In this document: piece after piece, positions 1-8,955 of the stretch
Position numbering within the stretch: the stretch's first letter is position 1
Layout: each line of letters opens with the position of its first letter
DNA from: a virus
Virus record (IMG/VR): IMGVR_UViG_3300035698_021937
Span: 1 to 34,909 of that record
Length of the DNA: 34,909 nucleotides
Direction: 5' to 3' (one strand)
Position numbers and translations under genes: made by a program
Notes under the pieces: model-generated
Told to the model about the DNA's origin: nothing
Seen by the model: the letters and a program-made list of their open reading frames with translations, nothing else
The model's database searches: none

Positions 1-1563
1 CAGAGAGCCGACGGATGCAGTATGCACTGCAACTGATATTGGCAAACCATCAATGTAGAGCGATGGTGTCGTCCCAGCTGCTCTCATGTCGTACGTCAGC
101 GCAATAAAGTGCCACCTATTAAATTCTATGCCAGGTGTTGAGCCCGACGTACTATACACACCGGCAGTGCCATCATAAGCTGATAAGACCTGCAAATGGT
201 TTGCGCCGCCTGAACCGGAAAGAGATAGTGAAAAGTTTCCGAATTCAAACAACCTTTCCCGCTCGGTGGTGAAAGTATTTCCCCTGAATGATGTATGATT
301 AAACCAGCCGCAAAGAGAGGCTTTTAATGTACCTTCAGTCCCGATAATGTTATTCCATCGATCCAAACAAGAACCTAAGTCGATGCCATAGGTTGAATCG
401 ACGTCGTCAGTGAATCCAGCCGCATAAAACCTTCCGTCAATTTTATATACATTTCTATCTCTAGCAAAAGTATTTGTAGATGTGTTTATGTCGAAGTAAT
501 CTTTCTCTGCAGAGCTTATACCTAAGTGGTCGACAAACAGTTCGGTAGTACCAGACAACACAAGGCTACCTGTTGAGAAAGCAATGTCTGTAAATGCCCC
601 GCCGCGATTGCTATATGCACCAGCGCGTTGGTGACCACCCAGCGCATAAGCCGTTGTTATCGCAGACGAAGATATCCAAGCATAATTTAGATCGTTTCGA
701 GGTATCTCATGTTGGACATGATAGTTGTCGAACGCTTCTGACCGCCCTGAGCCCGTCATTCTCTTAAGGGTGTTTCTTGGAACTTTATGATAATTTGGGA
801 CACCAGCAACCGAGCTTGAGCCAAATTGTCGAGTATGGGAAGTCAATTGTGTTTGGTAGCCCTGCCTAACCTTGGTGTTTCTGTATGGTAATGCATTGTT
901 TGGAGCATACTCTTCAGCAGCTGGATCGAGAGCACCGCGAGAACTAACATCAGTTCCACCAGGCGCATTAAATCGTTCAACAAAGACAGTCTTTCCGCTA
1001 GTTCTAACTGGAAGAGTTCTATCTACTTGTGCACCGGTAACATATTGAGTAATTAGGGCGTCTGAGATACCTTCGCTTTCCACAAAGAACCTATTGTTTA
1101 TGGTTCTTCCAGAAGTCTGCACCACTTCATAGTTGTTTTTGTAATTGCCATGAACAGACGAACCGGTTGTTGTCTGAATGTTTGCAATATTTATTGGAGA
1201 TTTAGCTGTGTTTCCTCTCAAAAGAGAGGCACGTGGAGCTAAAGTATCAAAAGTGTCAGGACCAAATAACCTCATTTGTCCGGCTTCTGCCAGATTTATA
1301 TGAAACAGTTCAGCGCGGTTTAGTGTGCCGTCAGTACCATCATTCAGAGGAGCATGCCTATGTTGGTTTCCACCAACATGTGTTTCTGTGAAAGGTCCCT
1401 GCATTGGCTCATTCTCAAGAGTTCCGTAAGAATCCTGATGATAATTGGTTATATTATAGCCAGCTCCAAATGAAGCTGATAGCGTTGCCGCATAACCAGT
1501 GTTAACCGACGAACTATAGAGTGCAAACGGAAGTTTGCTTTTCAAATCTGTTTCTGTTGACAT
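1..1563 (-). CDS. LamG-like phage structural protein (3' end cut by window edge)
   Basis: This reading frame is open from an ATG at 1563 to the left edge, giving at least 520 residues with no stop; the C-terminus lies outside. The first ~290 residues are rich in G, S, T, N and R and match no domain I recognise. They hold stretches such as NNRFFVESEG and VFVERFNAPGG, typical in style of phage virion proteins. The last ~120 visible residues look like a concanavalin A/LamG jelly roll: a strand around LKASLCGWFNH, then NRWHFIALTYD, then LYIDGLPI, the usual 'W-H-h-A-h-x-Y-D ... h-Y-h-D-G' signature. The start lies 3 bases after the stop of the preceding baseplate gene with only a weak ribosome site, so translation is probably coupled. 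Likely role: tail-fibre or baseplate-periphery protein that may bind host glycans (inferred from fold and position). Confidence 0.8.
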   Translation of the reverse strand, partial: MSTETDLKSKLPFALYSSSVNTGYAATLSASFGAGYNITNYHQDSYGTLENEPMQGPFTETHVGGNQHRHAPLNDGTDGTLNRAELFHINLAEAGQMRLFGPDTFDTLAPRASLLRGNTAKSPINIANIQTTTGSSVHGNYKNNYEVVQTSGRTINNRFFVESEGISDALITQYVTGAQVDRTLPVRTSGKTVFVERFNAPGGTDVSSRGALDPAAEEYAPNNALPYRNTKVRQGYQTQLTSHTRQFGSSSVAGVPNYHKVPRNTLKRMTGSGRSEAFDNYHVQHEIPRNDLNYAWISSSAITTAYALGGHQRAGAYSNRGGAFTDIAFSTGSLVLSGTTELFVDHLGISSAEKDYFDINTSTNTFARDRNVYKIDGRFYAAGFTDDVDSTYGIDLGSCLDRWNNIIGTEGTLKASLCGWFNHTSFRGNTFTTERERLFEFGNFSLSLSGSGGANHLQVLSAYDGTAGVYSTSGSTPGIEFNRWHFIALTYDMRAAGTTPSLYIDGLPISVAVHTASVGSL

Positions 1564-1566
1564 ATT

Positions 1567-4500
1567 TTATTCATCTTCACAATCAGGTAGTAGTGAGATA
1601 TCTCCTGCTTCGATTACTAAATACCTCCCACTTCCAAATTTGTTGATTACTTGTTTGGTGTAAGAGTTGCTTGGCTTGGCATTATCCATAATGGTTACCG
1701 CGTCTGCCTTTACATTATACACGGTACTGAACGATCTATTAAGCACTTGTAACGATGCATCCAATATTTTTTGTCTTGCTTCATTTAAGTCTATTCCTGT
1801 CTTGTCATTTCGCTCTGCCCTAGTGCGCCACCACAAGCAATGCTCATCTTGCGCTAAGGAGAGCGGAGCATGCCCATAGCGCCAGTTATACTTAAGTTCC
1901 CCAATAGACTTCGCAGGTCCAACAGGAATGTCTTGTTTAAGCTCTAAGGTCGGAAGTTTGTTCCAATACTTATTTCTTTCTAAAATATGACTCTCAATCA
2001 CATTACTCAATTCGTTAGAAGAGAAGTTTGCCGAAGCCGGTATCAATTGTGCAACCATTTGATTAATGGCATCATCGATCCAACGATAAAATTCTGTGTA
2101 TTTCTCGAAGTCAGGTGTATTTTCAATTTGCTGAAAGAATAGACCTCTCATGCTCCTGAGTGTCTTATATTCCATACTATAGCGATCAGTTGGGCTTCCA
2201 ACAAAGTTATTAAACGTTTTTACTGTACCAAAGAACTTGAGCATCTCTCTTGATATAGTCTGATTCATGCTCTTCTCTAATACAAAGAAGTGATTCACTG
2301 GCTTCGAGTCTCGTGTAAATAACTCATCATCTTGAGACAATATCTCGATCAAATCGTCGTTATTAAGAGTCTCTGGTAACCTATGTTCGGCACTATAAAT
2401 GTATTCGCGCTGTACTACGTCTGCGCTATTTCTCAAAAAGAAGTCGCCCTTGCCTGTGTGGCGGCGTTGTGAGGCGCGCCCAATCCAACCATAGTTACCT
2501 AAGTCTGATGACCCAGAGGTAATATCTTCGACTGCAAACGAAGCATCTGAGGAGTTCAAAGGAGCCAGTCCGCTGCCATTGTCTGACCCCGTCACTGTTT
2601 CAAAATCCCAGTGTAAAGCGAGTGTTTTCATTTGTGGCACATAAGTGCCACCTAATACTGCATGCGTGAAGCTATCGATGTTTCCTGCTGGATTTTGAGC
2701 ACCAAAATTGAGAGCATCTTTCGCATGTTCTTTTAATACTTCTGTCTGGACATCACTTAACCAATATCGTACTGATGAAACTTTAGCATCTGAAAACTCA
2801 TCAGTATTTCCTATACCAACTACAAGCGAACCTGTAAAGTTTGTCCTGTGGGCTCCAACATATATTCTCTTGGCTGCAGTCATATGACCTTCGCCTAGAG
2901 CTTGCGACACACTAGCACTTAAAGAAAATTCGTTTTGTATGGTGTCGAGTACCGCATTTACCCCCTGGAATTCTATCTTATAGTCGCCGACTCCAGTACC
3001 ATTTAATCCATCAGATAGAGGGAACTTCTCTTGATGTATTTTAACAGCAAAATTCCATTTCTCATTCTCATAAACATCTCTATAAACACTACTAGTGATT
3101 TGTGTCGCAAAGTATGAGGAAGATAGCACAAAATAGGCATCTTTCGATTCTTCTTCTGGTCTAACTGCATACACACTCATATTGGCTCTGTCAGAACCGT
3201 ACCAAGTTGTATCGCCTGGTGAGGCTGGATCAGCCTCATGCATACCAAACAAAGATGCAGAAACAAAGTCGGTCCTAAAGAACAGTGCAGATCCTTTCTC
3301 AAATTTCTTTGGAAACAAGCACTCTACCTCAAAGGTTGTGCCGGTTTGCCCTGCAGCTACATTACCAGAAACAAACGACACAGAATCTGCAGCACTTGAA
3401 GTCATCTGGTAAACTGTACTGTCGAACCTATCAGTATCATTGAAATCAACATATTTCTTGCGAACAGTAGTGTAGCGATATCTATCATCATAAAAATACG
3501 TTACACCATCAGCATACATATTTAAATTTATTATTTCATCATCTACACCAAAGCATCGTATTAGATTTCTTATCGATTTCTCTGTACCTTTAGAGCGATA
3601 AATATAGACAATATTATTATATATATTTTGATAAATCTGGTTTCGAATATCATGGACTTTTTCTTCATAATTTTTCGTTTCATCCCTCGATAAAATCGAC
3701 TCAAGCGAAGTGATGTCAGTGAACAACTCTGGTGCCGTAAACCCTATAGACTCTAGCAACCTAGAAGCAAAAGGAAGCGGTTTACCTGAACGATAGACGT
3801 TGTCTTTGATACGAGGCAAAGCCTGTAGTTTCAAATACAAATCATCAAAATATTCTGACAAAATTTGTGTAAGGTTTGAAAGAGAACCATTGTCTTCTTC
3901 CAGGATCCAATTTGGAAAACTATTGATAAGAGACGCATTGTTTCCGTCATCATGCAAAGAGCCATCGGCAAGTCGGGCGGCTTTCAAAGCCACCACAGAA
4001 GGGTGATTTGAGTAAATTATCGGATCCATAAACTCGCTTAATGACGCCGAAGATTCCACTATTGCAGAGCTTGTTACTCTTGAGCCCACTGCATATCCCT
4101 GCCAGGTACCGTTCGTAACTCGCCCGGAATAATCAAGAACCTTTGCGTCTAAGCTATATGCTGCAGCTGTATCTATAACACCTTCATTAAACTTATAATA
4201 AACACCAAGTTGCGTGTTGGAGTCATCAGTATTCGACCCACCACCCACTTGAGTAAACCAATTCCTGCTTATGTCTTTATCGCTTCTTTCTACTTTCCAG
4301 TAGCGAAATTCGTCCAGTGAGCCAGATAATTTACCCCAACCTATATCGCCTACTGCGCCCGAGACAGGAGCTACAAGAGCGCCCAAGGTACCTCTAAGGC
4401 TGCCAGTTACGAGACCAATGGATGAACCGGTAACAGAACTGTCATTCAATGTGCCGCCCTTGTAGAGCTTAAGCGACAAAGCAGAACCTGTATTGACCAT

Positions 4501-5289
4501 ACTTAGTGCATAGTGTTGAAACCCAGAACCAGTAATATCTATATTGGCACCCAGTGAAGTCTCAAAGATTCCTGATGACCCAGAGGACACTTCAATGTAA
4601 AATTTATTTTCTTCCCCTGATACGCCAGGATGCAATTCTACTCTGAGTCTGCCATACTGATCAGACGCAAAAGACGCAGAATTCCACAAATCAAACACTA
4701 CTTGCTTGCTTGAGCCCGATGTATTTGGCTTCTTAAGATAAAACTCTACTGTTGCGCCACTGGCACCACCGAATTCAAGGTTGTATTCTCTATTGGTATC
4801 CGGATCGTACTTGTTGGATGTCTTGAAAAGTTCCGAAAGCTTTGAACTGGAACCAGTAACAAGATTCATGCCGCCCTTAAACGAAATGTACTCTTTAGTA
4901 GTTGGATTTCCATAGCCATCACTAGAAGTGACTAGAGAGCCGTATGACTCGCCAAGCTTGATGTATCCATTTGTACGAGGGTATTCGTTTTCGAAGAAGT
5001 AGTTCTGAAAGTGAGAGCTGCTATTTTGCCATTGGAGCTTCTCGAATAGAGAACCATCATAAGGATAAGTCTTTATGATATTGTCAATAGCATCTTCGTA
5101 ATACTTTTCAGCTGAGCCGAACTTAGCAAAGTTGGAAGCTGATGTGAAATCGACATCTGGTATAAACCTGGTGCGATCATCGAGATTAGCCCTTACATAA
5201 TCGCTAGATTCGACTTCAGAACCCAAAGCCTCAACTGACGTTGATGATACGACTTTGTTTGATTTTTTAAAAAGATTCTTAATCGACAC
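1567..5289 (-). CDS. Baseplate wedge protein, gpI/gp7-like core with LamG-like lectin domains
   Basis: This 1240-residue protein starts at a GTG with a GGGGGTG ribosome site just upstream. Residues ~120-400 form a LamG/concanavalin-like domain, ending with LSGSLDEFRYWKVERSDKDI, the characteristic last strand and helix. Residues ~440-620 hold a helical part with NNIVYIYRSKGTEKSIRNLI followed by RCFGVDDE. The 'Y-x-x-K-G-T-x-x-x-h-x-x-h-h-x-x-h-G' pattern is the hallmark of the P2 gpI/TIGR02242 tail-protein family, the counterpart of T4 gp7. A second jelly-roll-like region follows at ~640-870 (ending SSVRYWLSDVQTEVLKEHA). Gene order supports the role: gp25-like, gpJ-like, one extra gene, then this, as in P2 W-J-I. 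It likely sits in the baseplate wedge with lectin modules facing outwards. Family assignment of the core is moderately sure; glycan binding is inferred. Confidence 0.72.
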   Translation of the reverse strand: MSIKNLFKKSNKVVSSTSVEALGSEVESSDYVRANLDDRTRFIPDVDFTSASNFAKFGSAEKYYEDAIDNIIKTYPYDGSLFEKLQWQNSSSHFQNYFFENEYPRTNGYIKLGESYGSLVTSSDGYGNPTTKEYISFKGGMNLVTGSSSKLSELFKTSNKYDPDTNREYNLEFGGASGATVEFYLKKPNTSGSSKQVVFDLWNSASFASDQYGRLRVELHPGVSGEENKFYIEVSSGSSGIFETSLGANIDITGSGFQHYALSMVNTGSALSLKLYKGGTLNDSSVTGSSIGLVTGSLRGTLGALVAPVSGAVGDIGWGKLSGSLDEFRYWKVERSDKDISRNWFTQVGGGSNTDDSNTQLGVYYKFNEGVIDTAAAYSLDAKVLDYSGRVTNGTWQGYAVGSRVTSSAIVESSASLSEFMDPIIYSNHPSVVALKAARLADGSLHDDGNNASLINSFPNWILEEDNGSLSNLTQILSEYFDDLYLKLQALPRIKDNVYRSGKPLPFASRLLESIGFTAPELFTDITSLESILSRDETKNYEEKVHDIRNQIYQNIYNNIVYIYRSKGTEKSIRNLIRCFGVDDEIINLNMYADGVTYFYDDRYRYTTVRKKYVDFNDTDRFDSTVYQMTSSAADSVSFVSGNVAAGQTGTTFEVECLFPKKFEKGSALFFRTDFVSASLFGMHEADPASPGDTTWYGSDRANMSVYAVRPEEESKDAYFVLSSSYFATQITSSVYRDVYENEKWNFAVKIHQEKFPLSDGLNGTGVGDYKIEFQGVNAVLDTIQNEFSLSASVSQALGEGHMTAAKRIYVGAHRTNFTGSLVVGIGNTDEFSDAKVSSVRYWLSDVQTEVLKEHAKDALNFGAQNPAGNIDSFTHAVLGGTYVPQMKTLALHWDFETVTGSDNGSGLAPLNSSDASFAVEDITSGSSDLGNYGWIGRASQRRHTGKGDFFLRNSADVVQREYIYSAEHRLPETLNNDDLIEILSQDDELFTRDSKPVNHFFVLEKSMNQTISREMLKFFGTVKTFNNFVGSPTDRYSMEYKTLRSMRGLFFQQIENTPDFEKYTEFYRWIDDAINQMVAQLIPASANFSSNELSNVIESHILERNKYWNKLPTLELKQDIPVGPAKSIGELKYNWRYGHAPLSLAQDEHCLWWRTRAERNDKTGIDLNEARQKILDASLQVLNRSFSTVYNVKADAVTIMDNAKPSNSYTKQVINKFGSGRYLVIEAGDISLLPDCEDE

Positions 5290-5300
5290 GGTTCACCCCC

Positions 5301-6719
5301 TTACTCTATACGGAATTTGAAAGATTCCCGTTGTTCTCTGTACTCGCCTTCCTGCAGGAAAGTAAATTTTATTGCATAGGAATACCCTGTTTCGAGCATA
5401 GACATGTCAAGATCAAAATAATTGCCTTCTTTGTCATACGAAGTCAGTGTATGGTTGCTACTTCCTGTTCCATATGGAATAACACTGTAATCATCAACAA
5501 CCCTAAGTATCTTATAATATGCATTTTCTACTGGAGTTGTTTCAATATCGTTAAGTGCAACAGTGTATATTGTTGGCTGCCAATCCTTTGGTCTTGCAAA
5601 GACCCTGAACCTCGCAACTTCTGTGTTGGAGTAAATAGGTTTCATATTCGTGACATTGATAACATAATCATCAAGTTTGTAGTCATCCAGGTTACTGTGA
5701 GGCTTGATCTCGAAAGCGCTGCCAGTAAAGTATTGCGTGCCAGCGTTGTTGTGCCACACATCCTGTACGGTAGTAACTGTTGAGTTAACAGCCAAGGAGG
5801 CTGAATATATTCCCGTACTGACATATGTCCCAGTAACCGAAGAAACTCCATTGTATAGAGTCAGTGCACTACCTGTAGGACTACCTGCTGATGAGCTATA
5901 AAGACTAACGTATATCGAGCCCGTTCCAGCTGCTGGTATGTTGTAGAGGCTGCCCTTGAATCGATTGTACAGATATAATTTATTTAAGTTTTGTTCTGCA
6001 GGTAATAGAGAGCTACTGATATAGAAGTTCTCTCTATCATCCTTTATAGAGCTATCCCATCTTGCTTCCAAAAACGGTCTTTTAAAGAAAAACTCACTTC
6101 CTCTACCAAACAGCTTTTTTGTATAATACGAACGTTCGGCACTTTCCAAACTTGAACTTAATTGTATCCCAATCCCGTTATTGCTTTTAGTTCCCGCAAT
6201 CCATTCTTCTACCAGATCGGTTATCTCCAACTCAAGGTCCTCAACACCTGTATCGAAATAACTATTGTATGTTGGGGATGCGTGATAGTCCCCACCTTCT
6301 GTTGTCCATGCGGTTGTTGCTGAAGCGGAATACCAACTTGCGACTCCAAGGTCGGAATAGCTTTCCATGTCAAGACCGCTGCCTTCCGTCCAAGAACGTG
6401 ACACTGGTTGTACAGTTAGATAGAAAGTATTCGGCGTCGTAAAAGAATGAGGTGTGTTTGATAATTTAATAAAATATGATACACTGCCACTAGCTGGTAT
6501 TTCTGCAGCTGTTCGTGCAGCGGTCACCTGTTCTATAGGAAATTCCATCAATGCTCGCGATAATTCTACCGATGCAGACGATGCTTGTGCATATATAGAA
6601 AACACTTCAACTACATCTGAAGCTCCCATATTTGAATTTCTAGCACGTGTTGTTAGATTCTCAAAAAATGCATTCGTAATCGTAGTATCTTTGCTTGCGA
6701 TCCATCGTTTAATTGCCAT
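5301..6719 (-). CDS. DNRLRE/CBM96-like baseplate-associated protein
   Basis: This 472-residue protein opens with KRWIASKDTTITNAF, resembling the first strand of DNRLRE-type (CBM96-like) jelly rolls. It continues with the family's usual pattern: a W-T-E-G-S-G-L segment near residue 110, W..TEGGDY near 140, D-L-E-L-E-I-T-D-L-V-E-E-W near 165, then N-N-G-I-G-I-Q-L and a final F-F-x-R-P-x-L-E-A-R-W-D strand near 215. The remaining ~250 residues are beta-rich and serine/tyrosine-rich without a domain I can name. It lies between the gpJ-like and gpI-like genes, a position empty in P2, with 11-base gaps on both sides. That suggests a virion protein decorating the baseplate wedge, possibly binding carbohydrate. 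The domain call rests on motif pattern only. Confidence 0.65.
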   Translation of the reverse strand: MAIKRWIASKDTTITNAFFENLTTRARNSNMGASDVVEVFSIYAQASSASVELSRALMEFPIEQVTAARTAAEIPASGSVSYFIKLSNTPHSFTTPNTFYLTVQPVSRSWTEGSGLDMESYSDLGVASWYSASATTAWTTEGGDYHASPTYNSYFDTGVEDLELEITDLVEEWIAGTKSNNGIGIQLSSSLESAERSYYTKKLFGRGSEFFFKRPFLEARWDSSIKDDRENFYISSSLLPAEQNLNKLYLYNRFKGSLYNIPAAGTGSIYVSLYSSSAGSPTGSALTLYNGVSSVTGTYVSTGIYSASLAVNSTVTTVQDVWHNNAGTQYFTGSAFEIKPHSNLDDYKLDDYVINVTNMKPIYSNTEVARFRVFARPKDWQPTIYTVALNDIETTPVENAYYKILRVVDDYSVIPYGTGSSNHTLTSYDKEGNYFDLDMSMLETGYSYAIKFTFLQEGEYREQRESFKFRIE

Positions 6720-6730
6720 TACTTATCCTC

Positions 6731-8527
6731 CTATTTGATCGAGCCGCGAATGTCGTTGTCCGGGAATTTTATCTCAAAGACCGCGTTGACTGGCATTTCT
6801 ATAAATCTTCCATCAGCTGATGTGTTTTCATCTATATTAAACTTAATGTCAGAATATAATCCCCCAGTCTTTATCTTTACCTTCACATAAGTAACGTCGA
6901 CCACTCCATCAACTTCTTTTAGAGTTGTATGGATATCTGTTATAAAAAATGCTTCTCCTATGTCTCTAGTCCTGGAGAACTCCAGCTGAAGCGCACGAGA
7001 GCATTCTGTAAGGATGTCGAATTTATCCTTTTCTCTATCCCCAATAACCTCATAATCTATTGCAAAATTAATCAACTTGGCATCAAGTATGTCAATAGTA
7101 TCATTCACCATTCTGTTCTTATTCAGCCACACCTTAAGGTTCTCTTTGATGGTGCTGTTGGTCACTACCATCTTTCCATCTTGGTTTTCCGAGATTAGAT
7201 ACACATTCAGGTTTCTTTTGAAAGAATCACTATCTCTTACCACATTAACCCTTTTAATGGAGCCATATACTGGTGGCATTTGATATATCAAGGCAATATA
7301 GTCCTCCCTTGTAACAGCTCTATTTTGTGAAGAAAAAGAATTGAAAACACGTGCCTTTAGCTCTTCGACTGTAGGAGTACTAACGTCACCAATTATCGCT
7401 TCTTCATTGGTGGACTCTAGTGAATTCCTGACAAACGTAATAGAAGAGTTATCGAGGTTCGCATTATCTGAGAACTCTAAAATAGGCGAAACAACAGTAG
7501 TGAGGGTGTCTACTCCAGCATTCACGTTATCTGTTGTGTTTACTCTCGCCACTACACGCAAGGTGGTATCAGTTGGAACGATACCGAACTTGTCTGTATA
7601 TATTAAATTCGTTGGATCAAAAGAAGTGTCGGATATATAAGCCTTCCCATGTTGCCGTAACACAACATTGCTTGGGTCCGCGATCTTGTCAGCAGTGACA
7701 TCTGCTGAATCTGAGCCGTGTCCGAACTGTAACAACACACTACGTCTATCTCGTTCTACAACGAACCTACGCGGGACAGTGAATGGTCTCAAAAGAGCCT
7801 GGGCATCCTGAGCTGTCTGTGTTCTGTTAGCAACCGGTCTATACACTACATCCTGAGAAAGATAATCTACTTCATAATATTCGTGTCCTTCATCGTCCTC
7901 GACGCTTAACACTTCAGCAACGTTTGAGATCTCTAGAGGCACCTTAAGGAATCTACTGAAAGCTCCTACGGTAATAAAAGTTTCTTCGTTTCTTCCCGAA
8001 ACCACTCTCCCATAACCTCTAATGGCGTACGATGTTGGTAACCCAGTGCCGTCATCCACTTGAGCCACAACTACTTCATTATCTGTGCCGCTAAAAATTA
8101 CATCTTCTGTAAGAGTAAAGTCGTTTCCGTTTCGTGCGGCAATCACGCTACCTTTCTTTAAGACTGGTATGTAGCGAGGGTCTGGTCCCAAGCCATTCGT
8201 ATTAGAAGGCACCATTATAAAAAATGTCGCAACACCATAAGATGAGGGATTCTCTCTTGCTCTATAGCCCATCTGTCTTGCTAGCTTATTGATGTTGTCA
8301 AATTCGCTAGCAGTCGTCAAGAAAGACTCATTAGCTTGGTAATCAGTCATGAACGACAATTGGTCGCCTATGTAAGCTACCGCATCCATCATCAGGGCAC
8401 CGAAACCAGCTTCATTGAAGTCTTTAAAAGTGTCCGGGTAATAGCGCTTAGCATGCGCTACCAAATCTGCCTTTATAGAAGCAAAGTCACGAGAACTATA
8501 GCGTATTGGTACATTATTTTTACTCAT
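6731..8527 (-). CDS. Baseplate wedge protein, gp6/gpJ (baseplate J) family
   Basis: This 598-residue protein has the features of the baseplate J family (P2 gpJ, T4 gp6, Mu gp47). The N-terminal YSSRDFASIKADLVAHAKRY is followed by F-x-D-F-N-E-A-G-F-G-A-L-M-M-D-A-V-A-Y-I-G-D, the family's conserved entry helices, then LTTASEFDNINKLARQMGY. The central part has the jelly-roll barrel with FTLTEDV and GRVVSGRNEE. At ~395-430 come S-S-Q-N-R-A-V-T-R-E-D-Y and V-Y-G-S-I-K-R-V-N-V, the typical 'R-A-V-T-x-x-D-Y' motif. Gp6 homologues form the wedge ring that holds the baseplate together. It follows the gp25-like gene and precedes the gpI-like gene, as in other contractile injection systems. The ATG has a GGGGTGA ribosome site. 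Confidence 0.9.
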   Translation of the reverse strand: MSKNNVPIRYSSRDFASIKADLVAHAKRYYPDTFKDFNEAGFGALMMDAVAYIGDQLSFMTDYQANESFLTTASEFDNINKLARQMGYRARENPSSYGVATFFIMVPSNTNGLGPDPRYIPVLKKGSVIAARNGNDFTLTEDVIFSGTDNEVVVAQVDDGTGLPTSYAIRGYGRVVSGRNEETFITVGAFSRFLKVPLEISNVAEVLSVEDDEGHEYYEVDYLSQDVVYRPVANRTQTAQDAQALLRPFTVPRRFVVERDRRSVLLQFGHGSDSADVTADKIADPSNVVLRQHGKAYISDTSFDPTNLIYTDKFGIVPTDTTLRVVARVNTTDNVNAGVDTLTTVVSPILEFSDNANLDNSSITFVRNSLESTNEEAIIGDVSTPTVEELKARVFNSFSSQNRAVTREDYIALIYQMPPVYGSIKRVNVVRDSDSFKRNLNVYLISENQDGKMVVTNSTIKENLKVWLNKNRMVNDTIDILDAKLINFAIDYEVIGDREKDKFDILTECSRALQLEFSRTRDIGEAFFITDIHTTLKEVDGVVDVTYVKVKIKTGGLYSDIKFNIDENTSADGRFIEMPVNAVFEIKFPDNDIRGSIK

Positions 8528-8545
8528 TTATCATTCACCCCTTCA

Positions 8546-8929
8546 CTAACTCATACCTTCCAACGAAAGTACGAGCATGTCTTCTAAATCTAGTGGTGTT
8601 ATTACATAGTATACACGCACACCAACCATCTGTTCATTGTCTTCATCCGGTGTCACATCTATGTCCAGAAGTTCTACGAAAGGCAGGTATTCGCTCACTT
8701 GTAAAGAAATAGTATCTTCCATTTCGCCGTAGACCTCGTCAAGACTTGGCTCAAACAAAAAACGCTGAATTCCTACTCCAAAGTTAGAATCCATCGGTCT
8801 TTCTCCCGGAACTGTCAAAAGAAGGTTCTTTAAATTCTGCTTTACCAAACCAGCATAGTCTTTGATTAGTGCAAAATCTCCTTCGTCGCCCACGCTAAGG
8901 GGTAATGCTGGTGTTAATCCTGTTGCCAT
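8546..8929 (-). CDS. Baseplate wedge protein, gp25/gpW family
   Basis: This 127-residue protein has the normal size of the T4 gp25/P2 gpW family, lysozyme-fold wedge proteins that start sheath polymerisation. The family signature is clear: I-K-D-Y-A-G-L-V-K-Q-N-L-K-N-L-L-L-T-V-P-G-E-R near residues 23-45, then P-x-D-S-N-F-G-V-G-I and L-F-E-P, then a C-terminal strand containing V-R-V-Y-Y-V-I. The 'T-x-x-G-E-R' turn is the conserved core of the family. The ATG is preceded by GAGGGGAG, a strong ribosome site. Directly downstream lies the gpJ-like gene, the usual partner. Confidence 0.92.
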   Translation of the reverse strand: MATGLTPALPLSVGDEGDFALIKDYAGLVKQNLKNLLLTVPGERPMDSNFGVGIQRFLFEPSLDEVYGEMEDTISLQVSEYLPFVELLDIDVTPDEDNEQMVGVRVYYVITPLDLEDMLVLSLEGMS

Positions 8930-8955
8930 TTAGTCTCCCCTCTGCATGATAAATA

